Origin: Rhynochetos jubatus
Lineage: Eukaryota > Chordata > Aves > Eurypygiformes > Rhynochetidae
NCBI GenBank assembly: GCA_027574665.1
Contig: CM050651.1
Span: forward strand, 1,427,501 to 1,491,500
Reading direction: 5' to 3'
Length of the DNA stretch: 64,000 nt
The position numbers and the translations under genes were made by a program. This document shows, in pieces, positions 26,001 through 39,038 of this stretch. The notes beneath the pieces are model-generated. The model was not told the origin of the DNA. It made no database searches and saw only the letters and a program-made list of their open reading frames with translations. Position 1 is the stretch's first letter, and every line of letters starts with the position of its first letter.

Positions 26001-29000
26001 CAGACACAAACATGGGCTTGTACCATGTTGTGATCTAGAATTTTGGAATTTGTGACCTTCAGCTCCAGAAACATGGGCTGGGTAAGATAAGAAGAGCAGC
26101 TCTCCTAGCTTACCCGTAGATAGGGAACTGATAAACACTGAGTAGTTTGGCATGCCCTTCTGCAGAGTGCAGAGCTATGCACACTTATGATACCGTTACA
26201 GCGCAACTTCTTAAGCCGGTAGTTTTCATAAACCACCATCAGCCAAGGCAGACCTCCCACATCAGGAAAGCCCATGTGTGAAGGGAATCAGCAACATAAA
26301 TTTGGCAAAATAACACAGTTTAGAACATTGGCAGCTTTCTGAGAGATGCAGCAAAGCAAATATCACTTCAAGTTACAAGTCATCGCAATTGTATGGAACA
26401 CCACCGAGGTACATGTGTGAGTATATCCACAACTATATTCCCGTAATGTTCCAGTGCATTACAGAGGATCTTTGCCCTGTGTAATCTCTTGGGCTTAAAA
26501 GCATTTTCAATATCTGCAGATATAATGAGTTTAGAAGACTGAAATAATCAATACTCTTTATTTATGTTTTTCTCATACACTAAAACAATTAATGAAGGTT
26601 TGCAAAGCCTTTGTGGGCATATTGTTGCAGACATCAAGACCTGCTACTGCTGATGCAGCACAGTAACCCACGGGAGGGGGAGGTATATATCCCTGTAATG
26701 ACGTTTCCTCAGTGGTGAGGAATACACCATAGGGTGCTCAAAATTGTAAGTGTGCATGGCATCAAATGATACTGAAACGATTAAGAGCTAGTGCTATGGC
26801 AGCACGTCAGTACTAAGAGTAATAGTGAAGGTTCGAATCTGGGGAAAATGCCAGAGGAGAAACACCATTTTGAGGAATCAGACAGCTCTAGGAAGATGCA
26901 AATCTGTCCTCTGAGCTCTGGAGTGAACAAAACGTACCGGAAGCGCAGGAACATCCAGTGGCCAGGATTTCCAGGGTGAAAGCAGGATTCAGTTGCACAT
27001 TCCCTTAGCACTAGCTACTCCCTCCACTTGCAACAGGGAAGAAGCAGGGCTAGGAACAGCTGTCTGACCTAGCTTCCACCAAAGGAGCTGCCTCCACCCA
27101 TAGGCAAAATTTACCTTGTGTTACACTTACACAGTGGCAGTGAAGTCAACCTGGACTCGCTATCCAGACTCACTACTTAGACCACTGTGATCCATCGTTG
27201 CTGGAATTGCAGGTAGCTCAGTGATGCCCTAGGAAGGGATGTGACAAGGCTTCTAGGCATTGGAATAATGCAAACAGCAGTAACATCTGCTGGACTAAGG
27301 TAGCGTTTGGTTCTTGCTGTGCAAATTACATATGTTTCATCTTTTAGTTCCACCACGTTTAGTAATACACCATACATCAAGATCCTAGCTACACTGGCCA
27401 GACATGTTCTCTCTTGATATTTGTACTAGTCTTAACACCTGGACAGTTGAGGCCTCAAAACCAAACAAAATTACAGCAGTATATAGTTGTATTTGGTTTG
27501 CTAACAAATAATGTGCAGGTTGTCTGTGTATGCAGTGGTTTCCATCATCCAGCTCCTATTACACTGTTTGATTGCATCCCAAATCCGTGTGAGGACAAGG
27601 CTGTGTTGTGCACACAGGGCTGCACAGGAGCCACTTCTCCCTCCAACCAGTTTGCTGGCTGGGAGACCAGAGCGATGGCACATACCTTTTAGTGCACCTG
27701 CCTTGAACACAGATAAAGCACTAAGGGCTGTATCCATGAACTGGATGCATTGCTCTCTGCTAAGATGGATTGGCTCTTTTTTTTCTCATTCAAGTAATTG
27801 GTTCTTTTATGTGAAAGAAATCAGGATTGGACTTTTTGGAACTGACTTAAAAATCCAACTTAATATGAGTTTTCCAATGATAATCACTTCACGTCATTAA
27901 TGAATACGCACTTCTATACCATTTTGGAGAACTGCCACCATTAGGAAGTCTGCTTTCTTCTGAAGGAAGACTATTCACTAGGAAAGGAAAGGTCAAAGGC
28001 AATCATTCTACCTAAACAATCATGACTGTTTCTTTTGACAAGCACTATAACAAATTCTGGCATGGTCCTTGAGCAGAATGAAAACCTAGCTTGAATACCC
28101 TTATCATTGAATGTCTAGCATATAATTTTCCATCCCAAGTTTTTATTTCCAATGTTGGAAATGAAAAAATAATGCTGTCTTGTTCCTTTCCAAAATATAC
28201 TAGCCAGTATCTCAGGGCTTCCTACTTCCTTTCTTCTCCTATTACCATCTGGAGAAAGGTTTGGAAGAGCTTATTTACTGGGAGGGGGAGACTTTTTCAG
28301 GCTTTTCTAACAATGAAATTGCTGCTTAGTACAACAACGCAAAGTAATTATCAAGTGTTCCCAATGGAAGATCGTTTGAGACTATCTATCTCAGACCATC
28401 TGTACTAGAGACCTTACTAACAGCAATATATTTAGGAGTTTTGTTACTTAAATATATTTAAAACACATAATTGAAGAATTAACAGTCCCTTCTAAAACCC
28501 TACCTGACATTTCTCTGCTGTTCACATTACCTGTTTCTCACTTCAAAAATTGCATAGTGGTAAGCTTTGTATGAGCTTTTTAGGTATATTCACCGTGTAA
28601 ATTTACTGGAATACAATGGACCGTCTCCCCACTTAACCTGGGGAACAGGAGCAGATCGCTCTGCCTCCTACTCACAAGCTAATTTAAAGCCCAGCTGCAT
28701 TTATGCAGGGCGGCCCTAGGCCTGCCTTGTGCCCCGCTGCACCCCTGCATGTCCCAGTGAGCCAAAAAGGGTGCAGGAGATCACAGAGAGACAGACTGCA
28801 TTGAGCCCTTGACTCTTCTCTGCACGAGAGCGAGTGGTGGCAGCGACAAGCAGAATTGTTGCAAAGAAAAATCTCAGCAGAAAATGCTTTAATAGTAATA
28901 ATAATAGTTTTTTACAGCCAAACAACCTGAGATTCTGCAGAGTGACCATAAAACTGTCAGCTGCAGTTTTCTTTTGCAAAGTTTTTCTGTTTCTCTCGTT

Positions 29001-31334
29001 ATCTGTTTATACATGAATGCTTTGCTATAAGAAGCCATGGGAGGAAGGTAACCTTCAGTGACTTGTACACTAGACAAAACCCGGAGCAGCTGCCTGCAAC
29101 AATGCGTCGCATGAGACATTCTTTGGGGTGTGATAAACTTTTGAATCCTATTTCTTGATAAAAGGTGGGAAGAGGCAGTCCAGACTCTGCTGTAGGAAGA
29201 GTCACAAAGCAGCTCTTTGCTATTTGCTTCCCACCCCCCTCCTGCTCATCGTCCCCATTCCCTGCGAAGGTGTACCTAACAACAATGATAAATAGAAACT
29301 CCTGCACACACAATCCTGGGGAATTATATAAGGCGAGCCAAAGCTTTACAAAACAGAACAAAACCAAGGACAGAATAAAAAGCAGATGGGAATGCAGTTA
29401 ATGGAGACCAATATGGTTTTGATATGGGAAGGCAGCCTTGCTAAATTTTTGATCAAACATATCTGCACTTTCAACAGAAACCTTAGGGTGTGAACCTTGA
29501 GACAATATGTGTTCATATTAAAACATATTTTGCTTAGGTAGTTCCCAAAGGCTAAATATGCTGACCACTGATAATCCTTCGCAGTTGATTCTGCACCTCT
29601 AATGTTACTGCCTGTAAGAAATGTTTGTAATAAACGACTTTGATAGTTTTCATTTCCATTAAGGAAACAATAAATCATGTCATAGGTTTCTGAATTCACA
29701 CGCATAAGGAAGCAATGACTTTTCCGGGACAGAATAATTTTCTATTTCTTTCCCTGTATATGCAAGTCTTGCTGGTTCCAGTAATGAGCATGGAGCTGAA
29801 AAACAGTAATCTCATACTTCTGTGTTCTTACACAGCCCATGCTTACAGAAACAGGTCAACATGGGGACATCTGAGAGCCCCAGATTCCACCCTTCTCTAA
29901 GATATTCTGGTTGCAGACAAAAGTCTGGAAAGATGAATCCTAAGTTCCATATGGATATACGATTTATCATTCAATTGGTCTCATGATTTTGGAATACTTC
30001 AAGTTAGCAAAACTATTTTCCCACATGTTTCTTTGCCTCCTTTTTCATTATAGGGATGAAAAAGAGGAAAGAGAGGAAGGTACAGTCTAAAATTTTATTT
30101 TACTTCTGTGTGAGCCAGGCGAGGGGAAAGACCAGTAACTTTGACCCCTTCCTCCTCATTGCCCTCACATGCATAAGGGCTGGGCTCATTTTGGCTCCTA
30201 AGGCAGAACCAATCATGGTAACAACTTACTGAAAAACATGATGAAATAAGATTCTTAAAGCTGACAGTCCCTGGTGTTTGAAATTAATTAAAATATCTTT
30301 TAATTCATGCAATAGTATGAACTAGACTGCTCTCTCTTCCTCAAAAATACAAAAATAATAGGAGGCAGCTTCCCGTCAGCCAGAGCAAAAGACACTATGC
30401 CTTTGGACCTCAGTTCCAGGCACCAGCACCTTCCAGATTCTACTGTTTTTTTGGCCCATGTTGCATGGGCTCTTTATTGCTTGAGTTAATCTACTGGCTG
30501 GATTAAATTCTTGTTTTTAAATCTGAGAGCAAAATGGACAAAGAGAAATCCAAGAAGAAATTGAGCAAAACGTGTCACGGAGGTGAAATCTTATTTTCCA
30601 CATATATGGCCAAATGTGAGGTCAGTGGAGTAACTTTGAATGTACAGTGGTGGAGCTGAAGGCAGTATTTGGCCCTTGAAGCCATGGATTACTAGGTTTG
30701 GAAAAGAACGCTGGTTGTTCTATTGCAGCTTGGCTCTGACAAAATATGACTTCTGGACACAGTCCCAACAAGACGGGAATTATTTCAAACAATAATAATT
30801 TTGTTTGTATAGCATAGGATTTCACTCAGTTATAAATACATCTTTTAAATTAAATTTCCCTTGAAAAACAATGATTTAAGGAACAAAGTGGTTAGTTAAA
30901 TGCAGGGTATTCTCAGAGAAATCTAGAACTTGGGGTGGGGGCTATTGGAAGCTCAAACCACTGCTTAGTTTTTGCCATGACCACAAGAATAGGATGTTCA
31001 ATCACAAGCAGAGAGTAAGTTGGCCTCATGGTTTCCTTTGCCTTTCCTGTAACAAGACAAAAAATTCTCAGGCAGCAATGGCACTGATTTTTTTTTCCTG
31101 CCTCCCTGCTCAGTGAGGACAAGCAAACCATGGCTTTCAAAACACTTCATCTGTGGACCACACACAGCCTGAGGTTAACGCTATTACTGCTCCTTTGTCA
31201 GGCCTTTTTTGTCTGCTCTGCCAAACAAGTTGCTTGTTTCTTTATTAAATAGGATTCTTTTCCAATAGCTCTCTCCCTAAACCTCAAAATAAACCCTTGC
31301 CCTAGAAGGTAAAGATCAGCCCTGTACTGTTGTC

Positions 31335-31372
31335 CCCTTGGTGAAATGGCAGAGACAACATTTCACCAAGGG
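31335..31372. repeat. Perfect 14-bp inverted repeat with 10-nt loop
   Basis: CCCTTGGTGAAATG (31335-31348) and its exact reverse complement (31359-31372) flank a 10-nt spacer, GCAGAGACAA. Pairing does not extend beyond the arms, so the 38-nt hairpin is shorter than a microRNA precursor. No transposon termini are recognised around it. Confidence 0.9.
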
Positions 31373-34300
31373 AAGTTATGGAGTGTTCCCTGAGCCCCTT
31401 ACAGAAAAAGCAAAGCAAACAGAAACTAAACATATTTTTCCTCTTACTTTGGGGCTGAAGAGTAAGTATATGGTACTCAGGTTGAACTCCGCTTACTCCA
31501 ACTTCTTTAACTCATTTCAAAGACAAATGACCCTTCAGAAATTAAAATTCAACTTAAAATTATTTTTTTTACAAAATATTAATTTCCTCTTAAATTAATG
31601 CCTATCTATGAGATAGAAGAAACTATCTAGAAAGCCTTCCTGCTTTCTGGGATTTTTCAGGGAATGAGCAGGACGGTTCTCTAAAAGAAAGATTTCTGCC
31701 TATGCGTTTGGATTAGCTATCACTTAATGTATCTTTGGTCACTGTCAGCATTTCAAAGACTTCATAAGGTTCCCTAAAACATCTACAGGACTGTCCTTAT
31801 CTTCCCTTTTTCGGTTTTCAGTTCACTACTCTTACATTCATATTGACTCTCCTCATTTTCCTAGGGCTATGAAAAGAAGTTCTTGGATCCAGGAGTCCAA
31901 CTTTCTCTTTTTATTCTTTGTACAGTAAATTCCCTTCTGGTGCAGTCTTTTTTTACCCTTCCCTTCATTTTCCTCTTTTTTCTCACCAGTTTTGTTTTTC
32001 TAATTGCGTATTAACCCCTCACTTGTTCAATTGCCCCATTAAGTATCTGATGTCATCTTCACTCTGCTGTTTGTCCTCATGATCTGTCAGTGCCTAAATT
32101 TCTGCCTCTGCATCACGTGGCGTTCCTGGCTCTGCCATAGATCTGATTTCTTCTTTGGCTGACTGGAAGGTGACAGTTAAATCTTTCCTTTCAGACTCAC
32201 TCAAAGATGTGGTAAATATTTTGATCTCTTCCATCTGGGACTTGTACTATATGAAAAAGATAATTTCCTATTTTTCAGAGGGTATGCCATCTGGAAGCAT
32301 GGTGTATTCCCAAGAAAGGCTATTTTTGAAGGCTTTTTTCCTCTGGAAGGGAGAACCAACATTTCAAATTTGGTTGGAAATGCCCTGATCAAATCCAAAT
32401 TAAGTCAATTTCTTCACTTATTTTGGTTAATTATGCTGGGCTTTGAAGCCTGCTCTGTTCTGGGAAGTGACGAAGCAAGGGCAGGGGTGAAGTGAACCTG
32501 CTGGCTCTACAGGCACAGGAAGGGCCACCTCCACTGGTCCACCCTCTTCTTAATCCTCTACTGCTATCTGTACTGTGTTCCTCGCAGAATGGGAGCATTT
32601 CTTGGCCATGCTGGTTTTGAGACAGAGAGAGAGCCTCAAGCCCTCACTCCACAGGATGGAGATGGGCAGTTTAGCACCTCTGCCCTTGCATGGGGGCAAA
32701 GATGGCTTCCTAGGCTGACCCATGAGGGAATGGCTGGGAAAGTTCACATCTCTGCTTCTCCTCTAGAGCAAGCAGACACACACAAGGCCTACAGACAGGA
32801 AAATGTTTCTTGGCACACCTGAAACCGGGGTCACTCAGCACCTTCAACTAGAAGCCCCATGAAATTAGCCAGAGACAGATTTCTGATGGCTTTGAGTAAG
32901 TCAGACATACACGATTCAAAGCATACATCATGCCAGATGAGATCTGTGTATAAATAATAAACCTCAGCATAATGTATATGCAATAAAGCTGTTTGTTAGA
33001 AACTGGCATCTATGTTTTGCACTGGTATGTGGCAGCATGCTATTTTATATCAATTTTGCAGAGGAAAAAAATGAACAGGAAAATGTGGTTTTGTACTGCT
33101 AAAATTTCCCAAGAGAGTGGTCAAATCAGTTGGGTATCACTATGAGAGGATGAGACTACCTCAAGCAGCATCCAGCAGAACAGTGCCTAGAAGAATCGTC
33201 CCTTCTCTTCCGTGATAGAGCACTTATTGCTGAAGGAAAGGTGACTTATACAGAAGCATCCACAAATTGCCTTTTTTTTTGTCCCACTGGGATAAAACTC
33301 CCAACAACAAAATAATCTACATGTGTCACTGAGTGTTAAGACTTTCCCCCTGCGAGACAAAGGCGTGGAAAGTTATACCATGGAAGGCACATGGCAAGTC
33401 TACTGGCTGGGTTACAACAGTGCTGAACCAAACATGTGGGGAAGGAAAACACAATGACATCTGCACCAAAATATGGACTGTTCTGAATTTGTGCAAATGA
33501 GTAATTAATGTCATAATACACAACATGAAGTTTCTATGTGAGGGAAGCTTATATTTATAGATGTTATATGTACAGATGTATAGATGTGGAACAGAACTGT
33601 ATGGAATAGTGGGAGTTTCTTCTTTTAAATTAATAGATATGCAGAGGACCACCACATGAACAACAGAAAAAAACTACGAGCTAGTTTTTATTACTCCTTA
33701 CTGGAAATCACAGTTTGTTTCTGATGAGAAGGCAGTTGGTGTTAAAATCCTGCTGCAGAGATGTCATTTTGACCACCTCAGCAGAGCTGTTCATAGTATA
33801 GGAGGTCAGAAGAGAAAGTATGGATCTGAAGGCCGGACACGTGTTTCTTGAAGGAGGAAGGAAGTATGGGGGCTGCAAGCCTGTAGATCACATGGACGGC
33901 TTGTAGCTGCTCATCCCTCAGCAGGAGCACAGCTGGATCCAGCCTTGTGAGCCACCAAACTGCGAGGAGGAAGCGGTACTTTCTCTTCCAAAATGGTAGC
34001 CTTGGAAAACACCAGGCTGATAGAATATACCAGAAAGGTTATTGTGAAAAGCAGCTGGCAAACACAGTATTGATCTGTCCTGGTTCTGCGTAGCTGGCTG
34101 CGTAGGTGTCTGGGAATTGTCTGACCGGCCGGATGAAAGGAGCTGCACTCCCTGAGGAGCTACGAGCAGAGCAGTTGCAATGGCTGTGTGGTTTCCTTGA
34201 CATTGCATGCAAATAACTTCTGTTCAGCAAAGCGAACTGCACCCAGGATATAGCGAAGTGAACAACAGAACCCATACTGTCATCCGTAGGTACAATCAAG

Positions 34301-37300
34301 TGCCTGCTATAAAATCGCAGATGTGTCACCAAAAAAGGGCAGGGAGCACTTCTGAGGGGAAGTTTTCCTAACAGGCCTGAAGTAAGCTGTGTCCACAGAA
34401 AACACTAGCAGGCACAATAACCAAGTGTCTCACTGAGCTCATCACAAGCTTCCACTGCCAGCAGCTGAGAAGGGGGCAAGTTATGAAATTAAAATGGCAT
34501 GCCATTCTTTTTGTCAGTCACTGCCACAATGCAACAAATGCTGGAGTCGACAAAATCAGTCAGCAAGGGGCCATCACTGACTGTGGTAAAAACAAGAATG
34601 AGTTGTTCTAAATAAAAGTAGAAGGCAAGCAAGAAGTCACTATGAATAGCAGATTCAGCTAGCTTGGAATCACATATGGCCAGCCAAGGAGCACGTTCCA
34701 AAGAAACTGGGGAAAAACTGGGAACAGCATGTTCAGCTAGTTTCCCTTACAAAAATTAGAGTTAAAATAAAAACATGACATCTCAAAATGTCTGACAAAA
34801 GGCTTGCCTTTCCCACGGGGCCTTGTGAATGTGAATTACAAGAAGTTAATGTTGTTGAAAGGAAGAAAATAGGATAATCTGAAACGTGGTGCTGGCAAAT
34901 ATCCTTGTGTGCCTTCTGGTTAGAAGGAAAAAAAAAAAAGAGCACTAATGTTAGCAACACTGCTAGAAAAAGACAGACTCTTTCCAGACCTGAGCAGCCA
35001 TGGACATACACTTCGATTGTATCACCCACAGCAATGGAAATAACTATAAAAAAGCTTAGCATACCAAGGTGGGAAGGGACAACCAGTAGAAAAGTGAAAG
35101 CAATTAATTTGATAAAGGTTATAATCAGAAATCTTTGTGTAGCTCACATAGCAAAGTACTGCAGAAAGAGCATAAAGAAAGTCAGGGATGGAGAAGGAAA
35201 AGCAATCCCTTATCAAAAATGTATTGGAATGTGAACATAGAGAATACAGTGAATTCCCAGTTATTAGAAAGGAAGATATTATCACAATATTTTATCACCA
35301 TTCATCTCAGGTTGACACATAAGCAGGGTCATGCCATAAAGAGAAGTACACTGGAGTCAGGGCTGTCAAGTTTACATAAAGTGTGTCAAAATTATTTTTA
35401 CAATTTTGGAAAGATTTTTCAATTTTTTCCCCCTTCAGTAGCCAGTTAATCTAACAAGGTTGGCCTAACAACATGCTAGCTTCCATTTATATGGATGGTC
35501 TTGCAGGATCTGAGGGATCAGCTGAATGTTGTGTAACAGTCATTCTACAGTCTGGTAACTGCTGGCGATCTCAAAGATCTTTATAGATCTGTGCAAGCAA
35601 ACTGAATATATGTACGTGTGTATATTCTTAGTGGATAAAAGTTCTTGGCAACCATCAAGCAAAGGGAAACATACTAGCTCTAAAAATTGATGAATCTAGC
35701 ATTTTTTAATTTCTCACTTCTTAAAGATCTTTTCCAAAGGACTAAGTACATCTTTTCCAAGCGGTGGAATGCAGCTTAAAATGCAGTGTTGCAATAGGTT
35801 TCGACCTAGCCCAGGAAAACAGGTTATGTTTTTAGACATATTAGTAACAACTGCATTAATTAAACCATTTAAAAAAATTGTTTAGCCTCCTGCATGAATA
35901 ATGAGAGGAACAAATTTATAATATTAAGGCTATGAGTAGCAAACATATTTTCTAAAACTGCTGTGACAGTGTCTATAAGTGGAGGCTCTTAGGTAGAAAC
36001 TCGTAATGCTCTTTCCATACATAACTGCTATTTTTCATGAGTTTGTCTCAGGGATTCCTTGAGCAGGACCCTTCTGTCTGACCCTTCCTGCAGTCAGGTA
36101 CACTTTCAGCAGACATGAAATTAAAGTTCTTTTTTTTTTTCCAGAGCACAGATTGTTATTTTCTAGCAGATGGGAATGGACCACCTAGGTATCTTTTGAC
36201 ATTTACATTATAGTTATAACATTCTAGCCTGTTTTCTGCTCTCAGTCAGTATGCCAATGACTTAGGAAGCTGAAGTCCTCTACAGACCTGTGAGACAGAG
36301 AGAGATCTCACTGATCCTTCCATTCACAGTTCACAGTGCTGCTTCTCAGGTCTTTCATCCCAGGCTCGTCAAGCTTGGACATTCCCTTTGGTATTACCTC
36401 TCACAGAGTCGAAATCCTAAGAACAATGAGACTGGTTCTTGTCCAGCACCTAAGAGTGGTGTGAATGACAACAACCACTGAGAGATGTCAGTTCTCCAGG
36501 GTGTTTATTTGCAGATTTGTGGGCAGGTTTGTGAGGCCCAAATCACCAGTGTTGTGCAGATACAAGGAACCAGTTTCTCCTAAAGCAGCAAGCAGTAACA
36601 CCAAGTATTCTGAACCAAGAAGTTGTGTACCCCAAATTCCTGCAGGCTCCAGAATCACAGGAATTACAAGTGTGCAAGCCTGATTCCTCAGGTTCTCTAT
36701 TAAAAGCTTGACTTAAGTGTTGTGCAGAAATGGATAATGAGGTGCAACTTTAGTTTGATGAAAATTTTGTGTGCTGATAGCTTTTGTCCTGTATTTTTCC
36801 TGTTCCCCAGATGGTAAACATTGCAGTAATAATTGTAGCAGTAGAGTAGATATGACCTTGTTTGCAAAGTGTTTAAGTACTGAAAAATATACCTGAGACA
36901 TTAGGAAGTAAAAGAGGGTGTAGTCTGTTTTAAAAGGCAGTTATCCAGTTCCAGGTGGTTGGAGGGCAAGATCAGAGCATTCATTCATGGTGTGGGTGGT
37001 CTGGACTAAGAACTGAACTCTGTGCAAGGGAGTGGACTGCACAGTGGGAGAAAGAAAGGTTGAATTTATTACTTCTTTACTTTATTCTGTTAAGTAGAAG
37101 TTATTCATGGAATATGTGCAAAGACAAAGTTATTGGTAGAGCTGGCAATACTTAGTTTTAATTTACTAAAGATATGTAAGATCACCTTGGGAGGAAAAAA
37201 AAAAGGAGGAAATTAATTTTCAAATTAAAAGTGGCTGTGGGTTAAGTGCTCAGCTCTAAAACAATTGTAAATATTGGAATATTTGTATCCTAATCTCCTA

Positions 37301-37321
37301 GGCCATGGCAAGCTCTGTTTT

Positions 37322-37345
37322 GGGGGGGGGGGGGGGGGGGGGGGG
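37322..37345 (+). repeat. Poly(G) tract, 24 nt
   Basis: Uninterrupted G24 followed by a T/G-rich stretch. This is one of several long pure G or C runs in the window. Confidence 0.95.
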
Positions 37346-38217
37346 TTTATTGTGGTGTTGGGTTTGGTTTTTTTTTTAATCTTTATTTTGTATGCCCAGG
37401 GGTCTCCCTGCGCTTGTTTCATTTATAGACCTTAAGGGCATTTTTAGGAGGGGCAAGTTAGGTATCTTTCTCTGGTGATGGCATAACACGACCTCCACCA
37501 TAAAGGGTGTTTTGGAAGTGCTACAGTCGTGTAAATTAGCAAAATCAGCTTTCTGGCTAATAGGTATGGATTCCAATCCATTACTCGTAGGCAAAATACT
37601 CCATAATCATATTACCAGTTTCACGAGCAAAGCTTTTTCAACCACCTGGTAATCTGACAGCCCTTTGTCCGTCACAGACAGGAAATGCTTTGTTGTTTTA
37701 ATTAAAAAAAAAAAAGTTGTACTTCTACACTCCACACACATTTACGTCTGAGTTTGTGATGCACTGAAGATGAGAGCAGGTGCGTTCTGCAGCACTGCTG
37801 GGAAACACTGGGCCAAAGCCTCTGCCAAGATCCCTGAAAAAAGACCTGTTATTAGTGACACCAATCCCGTGTAGGACAGCACAGTTTGGTCCATTACACT
37901 TTCAAGATCACTAAAGCAAGGTCACTAAAGACAGCAAACAGAGACGAAGGAGAAAAAATTTTTCTAGACCAGTGAATAAGGAAGCAACTTTACCATCCAT
38001 TTTGCATGTAATATACCCTTTCAAAGTCAGTTATAATTGGTCTAAGAGGTTTAACCTATCTGAGCTCAGCTTAAGGTTGAAAGTTTGTGTAGAAAAATAG
38101 AATTAATGTTTTCTAAATTCCTGGGAAAATAGTATGTTTGAGCATGTTCTATTTAGCTCCTGTTATGAGCTTCTGTTTAACCTATGTTACGAGCTATTCC
38201 CGAACAAAATTGTAGAG

Positions 38218-38372
38218 GGACCAGAAAGGATGTAGAGTCTCCATCCCTGGGGATGTCAAAACCCACAAGCATGGACTTGGGCAACCTGCCCTGGTTCTCC
38301 CTGCTTTGAGCAGGGGGTTGGAGAAGACCACTTCCAGAACTGACTGCCAGCCTCTGCAGTTCTGCCATCCTG
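38218..38372 (+). mobile_element. CR1 LINE fragment, degenerate 3' part
   Basis: The sequence matches the CR1 3' region (GAGTCTCCATCCCTGGGGAT, GGGCAACCTGCCCTGG, TTTGAGCAGGGGGTTGGA) but with more substitutions than the copy near 2 kb. It lacks a clear 8-bp tail repeat, so it is older. It ends about 110 bp before the LTR that begins at 38481. Confidence 0.85.
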
Positions 38373-38480
38373 GGGCTGTATCCTGTCCTGTTTTCAACAA
38401 TACCTGGAGAAGATAATTTCCTGGGACTCCTGAGTGATCTGTAAGTATGCTCAGCCAGGAGTTTAATTCTGTTCTACTTG

Positions 38481-39038
38481 TGTTGTGGGTTAATCCCAGT
38501 AGGCAGCTGAGTCCTAGACAGCCCTTTGCAGGAGGGACGGAGAGGGGAATGAGAAGGGCAGGAGTGAGAAAACTCGTGGGTTGAAACAAAGACAATTTAA
38601 TAGGCAAAGCAAAAGCCACACATGCAAGCAAAACAAAATAAGGACTTCATTCCCCACTTCCCATCAGCAGGCATTCAGCCATCTCCAGGAAAGCAGGGCT
38701 CCATCATGTGTAATGGTTACTTAGGAAGACAAACACCTTATCCCAAGCCTCTCCCTCCTCCTCTTTTCTACCAGGTTTTATTGTTGAGCACAATGTCATG
38801 TGTCCAAGCTGTGGCCCCTCCCAAATCCCACTACACCCCCCCCCCCCCCCACCCCCCCCCCCCCCCCCCCCCCAAGCCCACTCACTGCTGGGGCAGCATG
38901 AGAAACAGAAAGCCTCAACACTGTGCAAGCACTGCCCAACAATAGCTAAAACATGGGTTGTGTTTTGGTCACAAATCTAAAACAGAGCACCACACAAGCT
39001 ATCACAACAAAAATAAAACTCAACAACCTAGTTCTGCA
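38481..39038 (-). mobile_element. Solo LTR, avian ERVL-like family
   Basis: Read on the plus strand it starts TGTTGTGGGTTAATCC and contains blocks typical of a common avian ERVL-type LTR: AAAACTCGTGGGTTGA, TTTAATAGGCAAAGCAAAAG, CATCTCCAGGAAAGCAGGGC and AAGCACTGCCCAACAATAGC. In the family the promoter motifs lie on the opposite strand, so the element is called minus. The far end is placed by comparison with the second LTR and is approximate. No target-site duplication could be made out and no retroviral internal sequence adjoins it, which suggests a solo LTR. Its middle is disrupted by a C15-A-C22 tract. Confidence 0.85.
38836..38873 (+). repeat. C15-A-C22 tract inside the LTR
   Basis: Two long C-runs separated by one A replace what is a short CACCCCC-like stretch in related LTRs as I remember them. 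This is either an expansion in place or a sequencing/assembly length error. Confidence 0.9.

Larger units (their letters stand above)
22404..38217. other. GAB1 upstream flank, second section: nothing coding recognised
   Basis: AT-rich non-coding sequence with C16 at 23065-23080, the perfect hairpin at 31335-31372 and the G24 tract at 37322-37345. No open frame here shows a recognised domain. Apart from those items I see nothing that can be supported. Confidence 0.55.

Noticed and set aside
29322..29376. Another TATATAAGG followed by AATAAA
   Set aside because: Too weak alone; it shows how often this pair arises by chance in the window.
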